Below are positions 11,040-19,399 of a DNA stretch of 64,000 bases, in pieces. The notes beneath the pieces are model-generated. The model ran no database searches, was not told the DNA's origin, and was given only the letters and a program-made list of their open reading frames with translations. The stretch's first letter is position 1; each line of letters opens with the position of its first letter. The stretch spans positions 484,596-548,595 of the forward strand of contig WELB01000055.1 in NCBI GenBank assembly GCA_009602725.1. Direction: 5' to 3'. The DNA comes from Spirogloea muscicola (taxonomy: Eukaryota; Streptophyta; Zygnematophyceae; Spirogloeales; Spirogloeaceae). The translations under genes and the position numbers were made by a program.

Positions 11040-11163
11040 CAGACTAGAGGTTACTGAGCGTCCCCTTATGCTGATGTCTTACTTCTTAGCACCCCGGCTC
11101 CTTCAGACCTTGTCCATTCCTTTGGGCTGGCCTCTCCCAGCCACCAGTTAATGTGGCCGCGCT
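11040..11163 (+). mobile_element. Family C LINE 3' tail
   Basis: The segment has the stop context ctagaggttactgagcg, gatgtctta, ccggctccttcagacctt, the hairpin gggctggcctctcccagcc and the end gtggccgcgctt. No coding sequence is attached beyond the last few codons. A short reversed piece of an E-type tail follows (about 11170-11265: ggatggatcactcagtag). Confidence 0.75.
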
Positions 11164-11334
11164 TGCTTTATGTCAGAACGGGAGGAGGATGGATCACTCA
11201 GTAGCGACGAGTGAGGAGCCTCAATCCGACAGACTAGCTGCCGGGAAACAATTCCCTTGGCGAATTCCAGAGGCTGCAGCGCGAGCATGGATGGGGAGAG
11301 CCACTATAGATGGGCGAGCACTTCCTTTCTTTCT

Positions 11335-11412
11335 GAGGGAGGGAGAGAGAGGGAGAGAGGTGAGGGCGAGGGAGGGAGGGGGAGGGAAGGGGGCGGAGGG
11401 GAAGGGAGAAGA
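11335..11412. repeat. Purine-rich (GGGA/GA) low-complexity tract
   Basis: The plus strand is almost exclusively G and A. The short open frames across it are composition artefacts. A similar tract lies at 11610-11765. Confidence 0.9.
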
Positions 11413-11413
11413 A

Positions 11414-11605
11414 AGCGCGGCCAGATTGACTGGTGGCTGGGAAAGGCCAGCCCAAAGGAATGGACAAGGTCCGAAGGAGCCGGAGTGCGAAGGACTAGGA
11501 CTTAGACATCTGCCAGGGAACGCTCAGTAATTTCTAGTCAGGAGATGCAAGTCTGAGTAGCTAGCCAGCGGAAAGACGTCGCCCTGACGGACACCGGAAG
11601 CCGCC
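11414..11605 (-). mobile_element. Family C LINE C-terminus and tail
   Basis: The minus strand reads LAAASGVRQGDVFPLASYSD, then LHLLTRNY and a stop at about 11524. The C tail follows, with hairpin gggctggcctttcccagcc and the ggccgcgctttctt end. This is the best local definition of family C's coding end. Confidence 0.8.
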
Positions 11606-11609
11606 GCCA

Positions 11610-11765
11610 AAGCTCGGAAGAGGGGAGGGGAGGTGCAGGGGGAAGGAGGGAAGGGAGGGAGGGAGAGAGAGGGATGGGGAGAGGGGAGGGGGAGATGGGG
11701 AGGGAGAGGGAGGGGGAATGGGAGGGAGAGGGAGGGGGAATGGGAGGGAGAGGGAGAGAGGAAAA
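11610..11765. repeat. Purine-rich (GGGAGA)n low-complexity tract
   Basis: G/A-only plus strand with a repeated gagggagggggaatggga unit of about 24 bp (two to three copies near 11695-11750). Confidence 0.9.
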
Positions 11766-11794
11766 ATGTGGGTTTAAAGAGATGGGGAGGCCAT

Positions 11795-12440
11795 GTGTGG
11801 CCAAGTACAAAGGCAAGCACATTGACAAATGAACGTCACCTTCTGCTAAGCTGACCCGCTCAGTAATCATGAGTCAGCACATAGAGGTCGCTGACTGATG
11901 CTCGAATACAGGACGGTAATCGACAAGCTCTTGAATTACCAGCCAAGGCTCGACCAGCTTTCTGATGCAACGCATGAGCCCGAGCTCGCTGCAGACAAGC
12001 TGACACTCGACGTCGCAAAATTGACAGATAGGCTGCCGTCTGGGCTGGAAGCATATCCTCGCGTCGTGCATATCCCAGACTCGCTATATTCTCAAGTAGG
12101 GTATGGAAGCGAGGACCCAAGCAGCCGAAAGTGTCGATTGCGGCCAGGAGAAGGTGGTCGCTGCGGGGGTAGTCAGAGTATTGTCGGAGCTTTCTCTGCT
12201 CAGCACCTCCCACTCCGTGGCCAGCAATGTGTGTGGAAGCGGAACTCTTGTATGCCTCGGTCACCACCACATCCTCCAAGGCTTGTGGGCCTCCGCCAGG
12301 TTGTACACCCACAATGTCCAAGGTGCGATGGTGATGGCGACCCTGGAATCCGTGGTGATGGGCATTACATTGCTTACTTCCACAATGGCGCGGTAGCCGG
12401 CGTCGCGCATCAAGCCCGCCAGGGCGTTTAGAGCATGTGC
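11795..12440 (-). mobile_element. 5'-truncated LINE family B copy
   Basis: The minus strand reads NALAGLMRDAGYRAIVEVSN, then after a frame change MDIVGVQPGGGPQALEDVVV, an HSDYP-like segment, NIASLGYARREDMLPAQTAA, RRVSACLQRARAHALHQKAG and the C-terminus SVSDLYVLTHDY with stop at 11860. The 3' UTR runs to about 11800. It has one or two frameshifts. Confidence 0.8.
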
Positions 12441-13404
12441 ATTGGCGCCATGGTGCCTACTCAGGCAATGAGACGTCAAATCCATGTGCCCAACACCTCG
12501 GATGCCGACCCTGGCTCCCTCCAGTGAAAACATTAGGGAGGTGCAAGTGGCTTTCAGAAATTACAAGATTCAGAAGTGCAACCAACTGCAATGTTGCAGC
12601 AGGACACCATTGAAAGCGGGAGCCAAGATTCATGTAGAGTCGGGCTGCTGCCCTGCTTAAAGTCGCCTCTGGTGTGCCTGGTAGATCCGGCAAACGTCAC
12701 CATAGCCACTGCCCATACTGAGACCCCACGGGTGCCCTTCACCCTAGGCTGGACGAGGCAAGCAGAACGGATGGAGCTTGGCAGAGACGAGGAAATGAAA
12801 AGACAGACGCCTGAAGATGAACGGATTTGAAGTCTCGTAAAAGTTTAGCCTTGGCTGCCGCTTCTTGATTACTGGCGTGAGAACTCGTGCGACTGTTGGC
12901 TTAATTTCACTCAGTGGCCTGCCGTTTCTGCGCTGAGCGTCAGCACTTCCAGGGTCGGGGCGTCCTCATTTTTTTGTCCAAGGGCTGGCATTCTCACAGC
13001 CACTGCCCCTTACTGGGACAAGCCTTCTTTTCCTGCCGCGAATATGTCCAACTTGCAGGTGCTGATTGTTGGTCATCCAATGGGCTATTAACAGTAGCAC
13101 TGCTCGTGCTCAGTGTTGCTCTATGTCAAGTTTGACTCCATGTACTTCAGTGTGCTCACTTTTAACTGGCAAAGCCCACCTCCAGCCGTGCTTTCGTCCT
13201 GCTTCTTAGCCCCTCCTAGCCCAGGGCATCGCCTTGCGTAGACCCTTTGTCCGGACTTCTATTGCCTTATGCGTGAGCAATGCATTGGCTCGGCTAGGTC
13301 TTCATTAATTGGTGTGCTCCACGCTTCTCTCGTAGGGGCCTACTCATCGACCAGTTATCCACTCGCTTGGGCTTGCCTTTCACAAAAACAAAAGAAAGTG
13401 CTTG
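12441..13404. other. No gene; one isolated LINE tail hairpin
   Basis: I see no supported coding region. A hairpin-like tail (agggctggcattctcacagcc, about 12980-13000) marks a tail-only insertion. The remaining sequence is unassigned. Confidence 0.45.
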
Positions 13405-13500
13405 CCCATTGAGGATAGGGGCTGGAAAAGCCAACCCAAATAAGAATGAACAGAGTACGAGAAGGGGGCCAGGGGAAGCGCTAAGAAAAACAAGCACACA
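13405..13500 (-). mobile_element. Family A LINE tail, minus strand
   Basis: The minus strand reads cttagcgcttcccctggccc, ctcgtactctgttcattctt, the hairpin gggttggcttttccagcccc and the end caatgggcaagcactttctt. This is the same 3' terminus as the family A copies at 13.85 and 58.66 kb. Confidence 0.8.
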
Positions 13501-13852
13501 GAAAAAGCTCTCCTAAATGGGGCGACGGCTGTTGAAGGCCAGGTACAATCGCATGTACAGCCAACACCTTCTCTTCAGCGAACTATACCACTAAAGGCTG
13601 GCCCCTCACGGCCATCTCTTCTGGAAGATCTTCTTTCTTGTCCATCCTTGTTCTGGGCTGGCCTTCACAGCCGTCGCCCCCTTGGGAAGGACTTCCTTTC
13701 TTCTCTCGTTGAGAAGAGAAAGGAGTGCGCATGCAATGGGAGGGAGGCCAATTCAAGCCAGTAGTGTTTAGGCAAAAGCTAGTGCAGAAGTAGAGCTACA
13801 CAAAGCGAAGCCCTCTGCTAAAAAGAAAGCGGCTGCTGATATGAAAGAGGGT

Positions 13853-14060
13853 CCCCTGCTAAGGGGACCCACTTCCAGGAGCCCAGCATCTCTGATCTGC
13901 GGCTGCTTAGCAGGGGTTACTGAGTGTCGCGTAGCTGCTTTATTTCTATTTCTTAGCGCTTCCCCTGGCCCCCTTCTCGTACTCTGTTCATTCTTTTTCG
14001 GGCTGGTTGTTCCAGCCCCTATTCTCAATGGGCGAGCACTTTCTCTGCTAAGGGGGCTTA
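13853..14060 (+). mobile_element. Short 5'-truncated LINE family A copy
   Basis: About 55 nt of coding end (GTHFQEPSISDLRLLSRGY-type, identical over gacccacttccaggagccc to the full LINE) is followed by stop and a complete family A 3' UTR. The UTR ends gggctggttgttccagcccc, ctattctcaatgggcgagca, ctttct. Another hairpin tail sits just upstream at about 13650-13690. Confidence 0.85.
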
Positions 14061-14520
14061 AGGCAACAGTGCGGAAGCCAGCTGGGGGACTTCCAGTACT
14101 CACAGAGTGAACACATGCCAAAGCGACAGGCTAATTTTAGGAGCCGGAGCACCGCCTCTGAAGCCAGTGGCCTGGCTTTGTGCGCACTCTGTACGCTGAT
14201 GAATGGCTGAAGCTCGGCAGCGCTGCAAAAGTAAGCGATGAAAGTACTTGGCTACGAGGTAGTGGCCGTTGAGGAAGCAAGCCCTTGTGATGCTATGGGA
14301 GAGAAGGCGCGCGGAGAGCATAAATTGAAAGGGAGGCCAATTCAAGCCAAAATATTGTTCAGTGTAGTCCAGTGGAAAATAAGCATTGGGTGGAAGAGGT
14401 GGCTCTCCCCATGGGGGCAAGTGCTCTGAAGGGTAGATCTGGTCGCGGGCGCCGCCGCCGCCGCCGCCACCCCTCTTAAACCCCTGGCCGCCGCCGGCGC
14501 CGTCGCCGGCGACGCCCGCC

Positions 14521-15045
14521 ATGGGGTCCGCGGCGGCGTGCAGCTCTCGGCGTTGTCCTCGGAGCCGGAGTCTCGAACTTCCCCCGGCCAAGTTCGCGTG
14601 GGCGCAGCGGTTTCTCACCCTCGCCGCCTTCCATGCCGCCACCACGCCACCTCCGCCGCAGCCCCCCCTTCTTCCGCCGTCGCCACCCTCGCCTGCGAAG
14701 CCCCCGCGCGCGCCGTGCCCCACCTGCCCGCGGGATTTCGCAACTCCCCATGGTGTCTCTGTGCATCGGCGACACTGCAAGGGGCATGCCAGCCCCACCG
14801 GCCCGCCGCCCGCAGCGGCCGTCGCGGCTTGCAGCCCCATCGTCCAGGCCCTGGCATCCACTCGGGCGGAGCATTCCACGGAGCGTTCCACGGAGGATTC
14901 CACGGAGGCCACTACTATCGTCTCCCGCCCGAGAGAAGTGTCGGGCACCAACGTTATCGCCTCCACCCCTGAGAAGCGAGGGGACCCACGAGGTGACCAC
15001 GCTCCTCCATCCTCAGGGTACCATGTCCCATGTGCTCGGCCCTGA
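14521..15045 (+). CDS. LINE family A ORF1: Pro-rich protein with one CCHC zinc finger (174 aa)
   Basis: The frame encodes a proline-rich protein. Its one recognisable motif is a finger C-x2-C-x12-H-x3-C at residues 66-86 (CPTCPRDFATPHGVSVHRRH followed by C). The spacing is identical to the finger in ORF2, so the two are probably two fingers of one ancestral nucleic-acid-binding N-terminus. N-terminal fingers in RLE LINEs bind target DNA. The ORF ends at 15045, overlapping an in-frame ATG of ORF2 at 15023 by 23 nt, with ORF2 in the +1 frame. Either two proteins are made by reinitiation or frameshifting, or one ancestral ORF was broken by an indel in this copy. Confidence 0.6.
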   Translation: MGSAAACSSRRCPRSRSLELPPAKFAWAQRFLTLAAFHAATTPPPPQPPLLPPSPPSPAKPPRAPCPTCPRDFATPHGVSVHRRHCKGHASPTGPPPAAAVAACSPIVQALASTRAEHSTERSTEDSTEATTIVSRPREVSGTNVIASTPEKRGDPRGDHAPPSSGYHVPCARP

Positions 15046-18000
15046 CGCCCCTGAGTGTGCTTCTCCGGCGACAGTGGTGCGGCAGCCGCTACCGCCCGCC
15101 GAGTCGTCGTCACCACAGCCGCCGACGTCCCCACCGCCCCCACCTCCTCCGACGCCGCCTTCCCGATCATCCGCCATCCCGCCTCTCGAGCCGCCCAGCC
15201 TTCCACAGTCGGCGCCATCGACGCCCCCCCCATCTCCGCCGCCTCCACCCCCGCCGAGCGAGCCGGCTCCACCGCCGTCGCCCTCTCCTCCCTCGCCCGA
15301 CCCGCCTCGGTGCCAGCTTTGCCAGAGGACCTTCACCACGCGGTCCGGCCGGTCCAACCACCAGCGAACTTGCGCGGGCAACATCAACCGTGCGGAGCAG
15401 GCGCGGAGCGCAGCGGCGGCGGGTGGTCGTCGGGGCAGACCAGGCAGGCCTCCCGCGCCGTCCCCGCCCACGCCTCACCACTGGCAGTGGCTGGCCGACC
15501 TTGACCTGGCCGCAGTTCACCGCCAGGCGGCCCTGCCGCTCCTACGCCATGTTCCACGCTGGGCACGCCCACACCTCCGCCGCGCGCTCCGCCCGGTGAC
15601 ACAGCGGATCGTCGCGGACCACAGAGACGAGGCGGCGTGGAAGCTGTTCATCCTCTTCCCCCGGCTGTTGCTCGGGCGGGTCTCTCTCGACAGCCGCAAG
15701 CAGGGCCAGCAGCCCCTCTTGGAACGCGTCCAGTTGTTCGAGAGCGGGCACTGGGAGGAGCTCCTGGCGAGGCACGACGCAGCCGTGGCGGCATCCGAAG
15801 CCAACCGTGGTGGTCGAGGGGCAACACACGACCGGGCCGCCAGCGTCCGCAGGGCTCTTCGCTACGGCCACGCGGGCGAGCTCTCCCGGGCTGTGCAGGC
15901 CCTGGACGATGCGATGCTGGCGCCGACCAATGCGGCAACCCGGGCGGCTCTGGACTCCCTCCACCCCCCGTCCAGCTCCCCCCTGCCACCGTGGTTGGCC
16001 GCGTTCGCCCCGCCGGAGGAGGTGGTCTTGGACGCCGACGCCCTCATGAAGGCTCTCCAGACCAGCCGTCGCGCAGCCGCCGGCGGCCCCTCCCGCATGC
16101 TAACTGAGCACCTGCGGGAGATCTTCCTTGAGGGTGAGGCAACAGACTTCAACGCGCTGCTGCAGATCTGCCAGCATATGGCCCGCGACAATGTGCCGGC
16201 CAGCATCCGCGGCGTACTGTGCACCAGCACGCTGCTCGCCCTCGACAAGCCGAGCGGGGGAGTCAGGCCCATTGCCATTGGGGAGGTCCTGTACCGCCTG
16301 GTGAGCCGCGTACTCTGGCAGCAGCATGCGGGGCCGGCGCAGGTGCACATGGCGCCACACCAGTACGGCGCGGGGCTGCGGAGTGGGGGCGAGGCCGTCG
16401 TCCATGGGGTTCGTGCGACCTTGGACCAGCACCCGGGGTGGCTGGTGCTGGCCGTTGACGTGAAGAATGCCTTCAACACTGTGGAGCGCGCCAGCATTGC
16501 GGAGGAGCTCCGGGCATCCTTCCCCTCCCTGGTACCCTTTTTCCGCTTGGGGTACGGTCAGCCCAGCGACCTCCTCTGGCGGACAGGGGGAGATCAAGTG
16601 GAGGTCCTGCAGTCCCAAGCGGGCACGCGGCAAGGAGACCCCCTCGCCGGCTTCTACTTTGCGCTCGCTCACCACCGGGCCCTGCAGGCAACCGCCGCGG
16701 CACACCCAGGAGTCCTACTCCCCTCCTTCGCGGACGACACCACCATCGTCGGCCCTCCGGAAGACGTGGCGGCGGCCTTCATCACCCTTGAGCTACAGCT
16801 GGCCACCCTCGGCCTGTCCACCCGGGCGTCAAAGTGCGCGGCCTGGTCTCCCAGCGGCCTCCCACCCAACCTGACGCTGCCCACCGGCTGCCAAACTCCA
16901 GCAGATGGCTTCACCCTGCTGGGGGTCCCCATCGGCGCGCCGTCCTTCGTGGAGGGGCAGCTGCGAGCCCGCCTGGCGGAGCACCTTCAGCCTGCGGCCC
17001 GGCTTCCCGAGCTGGACGACATGCAACTATCGCTGGCCATGTTGACCAGGGCCATTGGGCAGCGGCCCCAGTACCTGACGCGGGCCACTCCGCCGTCCCC
17101 TGGGGCGTTGGCAGCGTATGCAGATTTCGATGCAAGCATGGTGGCGAGCTTGGCGGCCCTGGTCCGCCACCAGGGCTTCCTCCAGTCGCCAGCAGCTATC
17201 CACCAGGCGGCGCTACCCCTCAGCCACGGTGGTCTCGGCCTGCGCCCGCTCGCTCGTTCTTGCCGGGCGGCATACCTCGGCAGCTGGGCGCAGACTGCCG
17301 CCTCCGTGGCCCAGCGCTTCTTGGTCCACGGCCGGCGGGCACTGGAGCAGGCGGTGGCGGAGGTCGACATGGGCCCGCTGCCGTTCCAGGTGTCGCTTCG
17401 CTCCGCCCACCAGGAGCTGCTCGCGGCGCACCCGGACCTGGCCGGCCAGGCGGTATCCTTTGCGCACCTCGCGCACACCGCCGACTTGCGCGTCCAAGCG
17501 CGCATCGCGGCAGTGGTCGACAAGGCCGCCTACACCACCGCCGTGCTCCAGCTCCCCGAGGCCGACTTGCGCGGGCGCGCGAGACTCCACTCGGCCTCTT
17601 CCCCGGGGGCTGCGGCGTGGCTCCAGGCCCTCCCCCTCTACGACGCCCTCACCCTCCCGGACGAGGTATTCCGAAGTGCCGTCCACCGGCTCCTGGGCCT
17701 ACTGCCGCCATGTCTCCAGGGTGTGCGTCAATGTGAGTGTGGCGAGCGCGGGACCGAGCCTGGAGAGCTGGCTGCTCATGTTCTGCGCTGTTCCCACGGC
17801 GGAGAGCGGACAGCGGCCCACGACCGCCTCCGCGACGTAATGCATGGCATCCTGTTGGAGGCTGGTTTCTCCGTGGCAGCAGAGCACTCCGGAATCATGC
17901 CAATCCAGCACAGGGCCGACGGTCTCCATGCCAGGCGTGTAGACCTGGTGGCCACCCGACAGGCCGGCGGGCCACGTCTTCTCCTGGACGTGGTGACTAC

Positions 18001-18457
18001 TGATGCCTATGACCGCTCACACCCAGCCAAATGTGCCACCACGGCTGGGTATGCGGTCGCCTGCGCTGCTCGGGCCAAAGAGCTGAAGTACGCGGATCAT
18101 CCGCGGGAAGACGAGTTCTTCCCGTTGGCCATCGACACACATGGGGCGCTGGGCGCTCGGTGGCTCGAGCTGCTCACCCAGCTCGCCCGCCACACCATCG
18201 CCCGGCGCTTCCATGGGGAGCCGGTTGACTTCCCTGCAGCCGGGTCGCTGGCGCAAGTGTATCGAATGCGCCTGGCCGTCTCGCTGCAGAGGTCCATGGC
18301 CCGGGCGCTGCACCTTCGTGCCGGCAGAGCCCTCGCTGCTGCCTCTGGCTCTGGCCAGGGGACCCACTTCCAGGAGCCCAGCATCTCTGATCTGCGGCTG
18401 CTTAGCAGAGATAAGGGGAAGGGGCAAGGAAGGGGCGAGCCCTTCTTTCCGTACTAG
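15023..18457 (+). CDS. LINE family A ORF2: zinc finger, reverse transcriptase and restriction-like endonuclease
   Basis: The open frame extends from 14633 (1274 codons), but the part before 15023 looks non-coding, so ATG 15023 is preferred (1144 aa). Positions below count from 14633. A C-x2-C-x12-H-x3-C finger (CQLCQRTFTTRSGRSNHQRT then C) lies near residue 226. The RT spans roughly 520-780, with palm motif A LAVDVKNAFNTV (Asp 609) and the catalytic FADD at 699-702. The C-terminal knuckle is C1034-x-C1036-x12-H1049-x3-C1053. The RLE core has RRVDLVATRQAGG (Asp 1104) and LLLDVVTTD (Asp 1119), then KELKYADHP. No stop interrupts the frame, so it may be functional. The C-terminus runs 14 codons past the family's usual SRGY end into tail-like sequence. 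RLE LINEs reverse-transcribe their RNA at the nicked target. Confidence 0.88.
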   Translation: MSHVLGPDAPECASPATVVRQPLPPAESSSPQPPTSPPPPPPPTPPSRSSAIPPLEPPSLPQSAPSTPPPSPPPPPPPSEPAPPPSPSPPSPDPPRCQLCQRTFTTRSGRSNHQRTCAGNINRAEQARSAAAAGGRRGRPGRPPAPSPPTPHHWQWLADLDLAAVHRQAALPLLRHVPRWARPHLRRALRPVTQRIVADHRDEAAWKLFILFPRLLLGRVSLDSRKQGQQPLLERVQLFESGHWEELLARHDAAVAASEANRGGRGATHDRAASVRRALRYGHAGELSRAVQALDDAMLAPTNAATRAALDSLHPPSSSPLPPWLAAFAPPEEVVLDADALMKALQTSRRAAAGGPSRMLTEHLREIFLEGEATDFNALLQICQHMARDNVPASIRGVLCTSTLLALDKPSGGVRPIAIGEVLYRLVSRVLWQQHAGPAQVHMAPHQYGAGLRSGGEAVVHGVRATLDQHPGWLVLAVDVKNAFNTVERASIAEELRASFPSLVPFFRLGYGQPSDLLWRTGGDQVEVLQSQAGTRQGDPLAGFYFALAHHRALQATAAAHPGVLLPSFADDTTIVGPPEDVAAAFITLELQLATLGLSTRASKCAAWSPSGLPPNLTLPTGCQTPADGFTLLGVPIGAPSFVEGQLRARLAEHLQPAARLPELDDMQLSLAMLTRAIGQRPQYLTRATPPSPGALAAYADFDASMVASLAALVRHQGFLQSPAAIHQAALPLSHGGLGLRPLARSCRAAYLGSWAQTAASVAQRFLVHGRRALEQAVAEVDMGPLPFQVSLRSAHQELLAAHPDLAGQAVSFAHLAHTADLRVQARIAAVVDKAAYTTAVLQLPEADLRGRARLHSASSPGAAAWLQALPLYDALTLPDEVFRSAVHRLLGLLPPCLQGVRQCECGERGTEPGELAAHVLRCSHGGERTAAHDRLRDVMHGILLEAGFSVAAEHSGIMPIQHRADGLHARRVDLVATRQAGGPRLLLDVVTTDAYDRSHPAKCATTAGYAVACAARAKELKYADHPREDEFFPLAIDTHGALGARWLELLTQLARHTIARRFHGEPVDFPAAGSLAQVYRMRLAVSLQRSMARALHLRAGRALAAASGSGQGTHFQEPSISDLRLLSRDKGKGQGRGEPFFPY

Positions 18458-18522
18458 GTTCACTCGTTTTTTGGGCTGGCTTTTCCAGCCCCGATCCTCA
18501 ATGGGCGCGCCCTTCTCTTCTT

Positions 18523-18840
18523 CGGGCTGGCTTTTCACAGCCCTTGCCCCCATTGGGGGAGCCACTTCTTCTTCGGAAGGAAATATTTCGAGTATTTGAA
18601 ACAAACGAAGGCCAAATGGCCAAGTACAGAAGAAAAGAAAGTGCTCGCCCATTTAGGATAGGGCTGGAAAAGCCAGCCCAAAAAAGAATGAACCGAGCAC
18701 GAGAAGGGGGGCCAGGGGAAGCGCTAAGAAAAACACGCACACAAAGAATCAAAGCAGCTACGAATCACTCGGTAAGAAATGGCATGAAAGCGCGGCCAGA
18801 TTGACTGGTGGCTGGGAAAGGCCAGCCCAAAGTTCGGGGG
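18523..18840. repeat. Mosaic of LINE 3' tails in both orientations
   Basis: Reading left to right: an E-type tail on plus (hairpin gggctggcttttcacagccc, 18523-18577); the end of a B tail on minus (18578-18632, aatatttcgagtatttgaaa); a family A tail on minus (18633-18740, agggctggaaaagccagccc); and a C tail on minus (about 18786-18835, gctgggaaaggccagccc). No gene is present. Confidence 0.75.
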
Positions 18841-19399
18841 CCGCCCATCAGTCGCGTCCCGGGCCCGACAAAGCGCCAAAGAGAGTCTGGACTTTGTTTA
18901 TGGGCGCGCACCAATTCTTCCTCACAGCCACCAGCCCACTCCTTGAAGCGTCTTATATGTGGAAGCCCCACCAGATTCTGCCGTCAGGCGATGCTGGTGC
19001 AACAACGACAACGCTCAAACACTGAAAACGACGATCAGGGCTTGGGGCCGAGCCACCGCCGAGGGGGGCTTCCACCGACCCCAACCCCAGCCCTTTCTAC
19101 CCCACGCCCGGGCCCCTAGGGACACGGGGAGCGCCGGCCCAGCCGCCGCCATTGCCCGCCGCCGCCGGCACCGCCGTCGCAGCCTCCGCGCCGTCGTCGG
19201 CGCTCGTGGCCCGCCGTGGTGCTCGCTGCGTCGTGTGCGGCACAGCAGGCGCTGTGCTGCCCCGCCTCTCTCAAGGCCTCGCCAGGTTGCCCGCCTCTCT
19301 CGTGCCTCGTCGCCCGGGAACGCGCGCTCGCCCTCCTGGCTCTCCGCCGGCCATGGCGGGGGCAGCAGTTGCGGCCGCGCGCCCGCCGACCGCGCTGTG

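Larger units (their letters stand above)
14440..18522 (+). mobile_element. Near full-length RLE-type non-LTR retrotransposon (family A)
   Basis: The longest LINE of the window: a GC-rich 5' leader (GCC repeats from about 14450), two overlapping ORFs (14521-15045 and 15023-18457), then a 3' UTR ending with a family A hairpin (gggctggcttttccagcc, about 18473-18490) and caatgggcgcgcccttct. There is no N-terminal apurinic endonuclease domain. The nuclease is the C-terminal restriction-like type. The 5' boundary is approximate and no target-site duplication could be found because further tails abut the 3' end. The segment between the last Ser-Arg codons and the tail differs from the other A copies. 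Confidence 0.88.

Noticed and set aside
14476-15970. Several long minus-strand and alternate-frame ORFs over the LINE (for example 14100-15272 minus, 15030-15599 plus)
   Set aside because: GC-rich, Pro/Arg/Gly-biased shadows of the LINE ORFs; no domain or conservation supports them.
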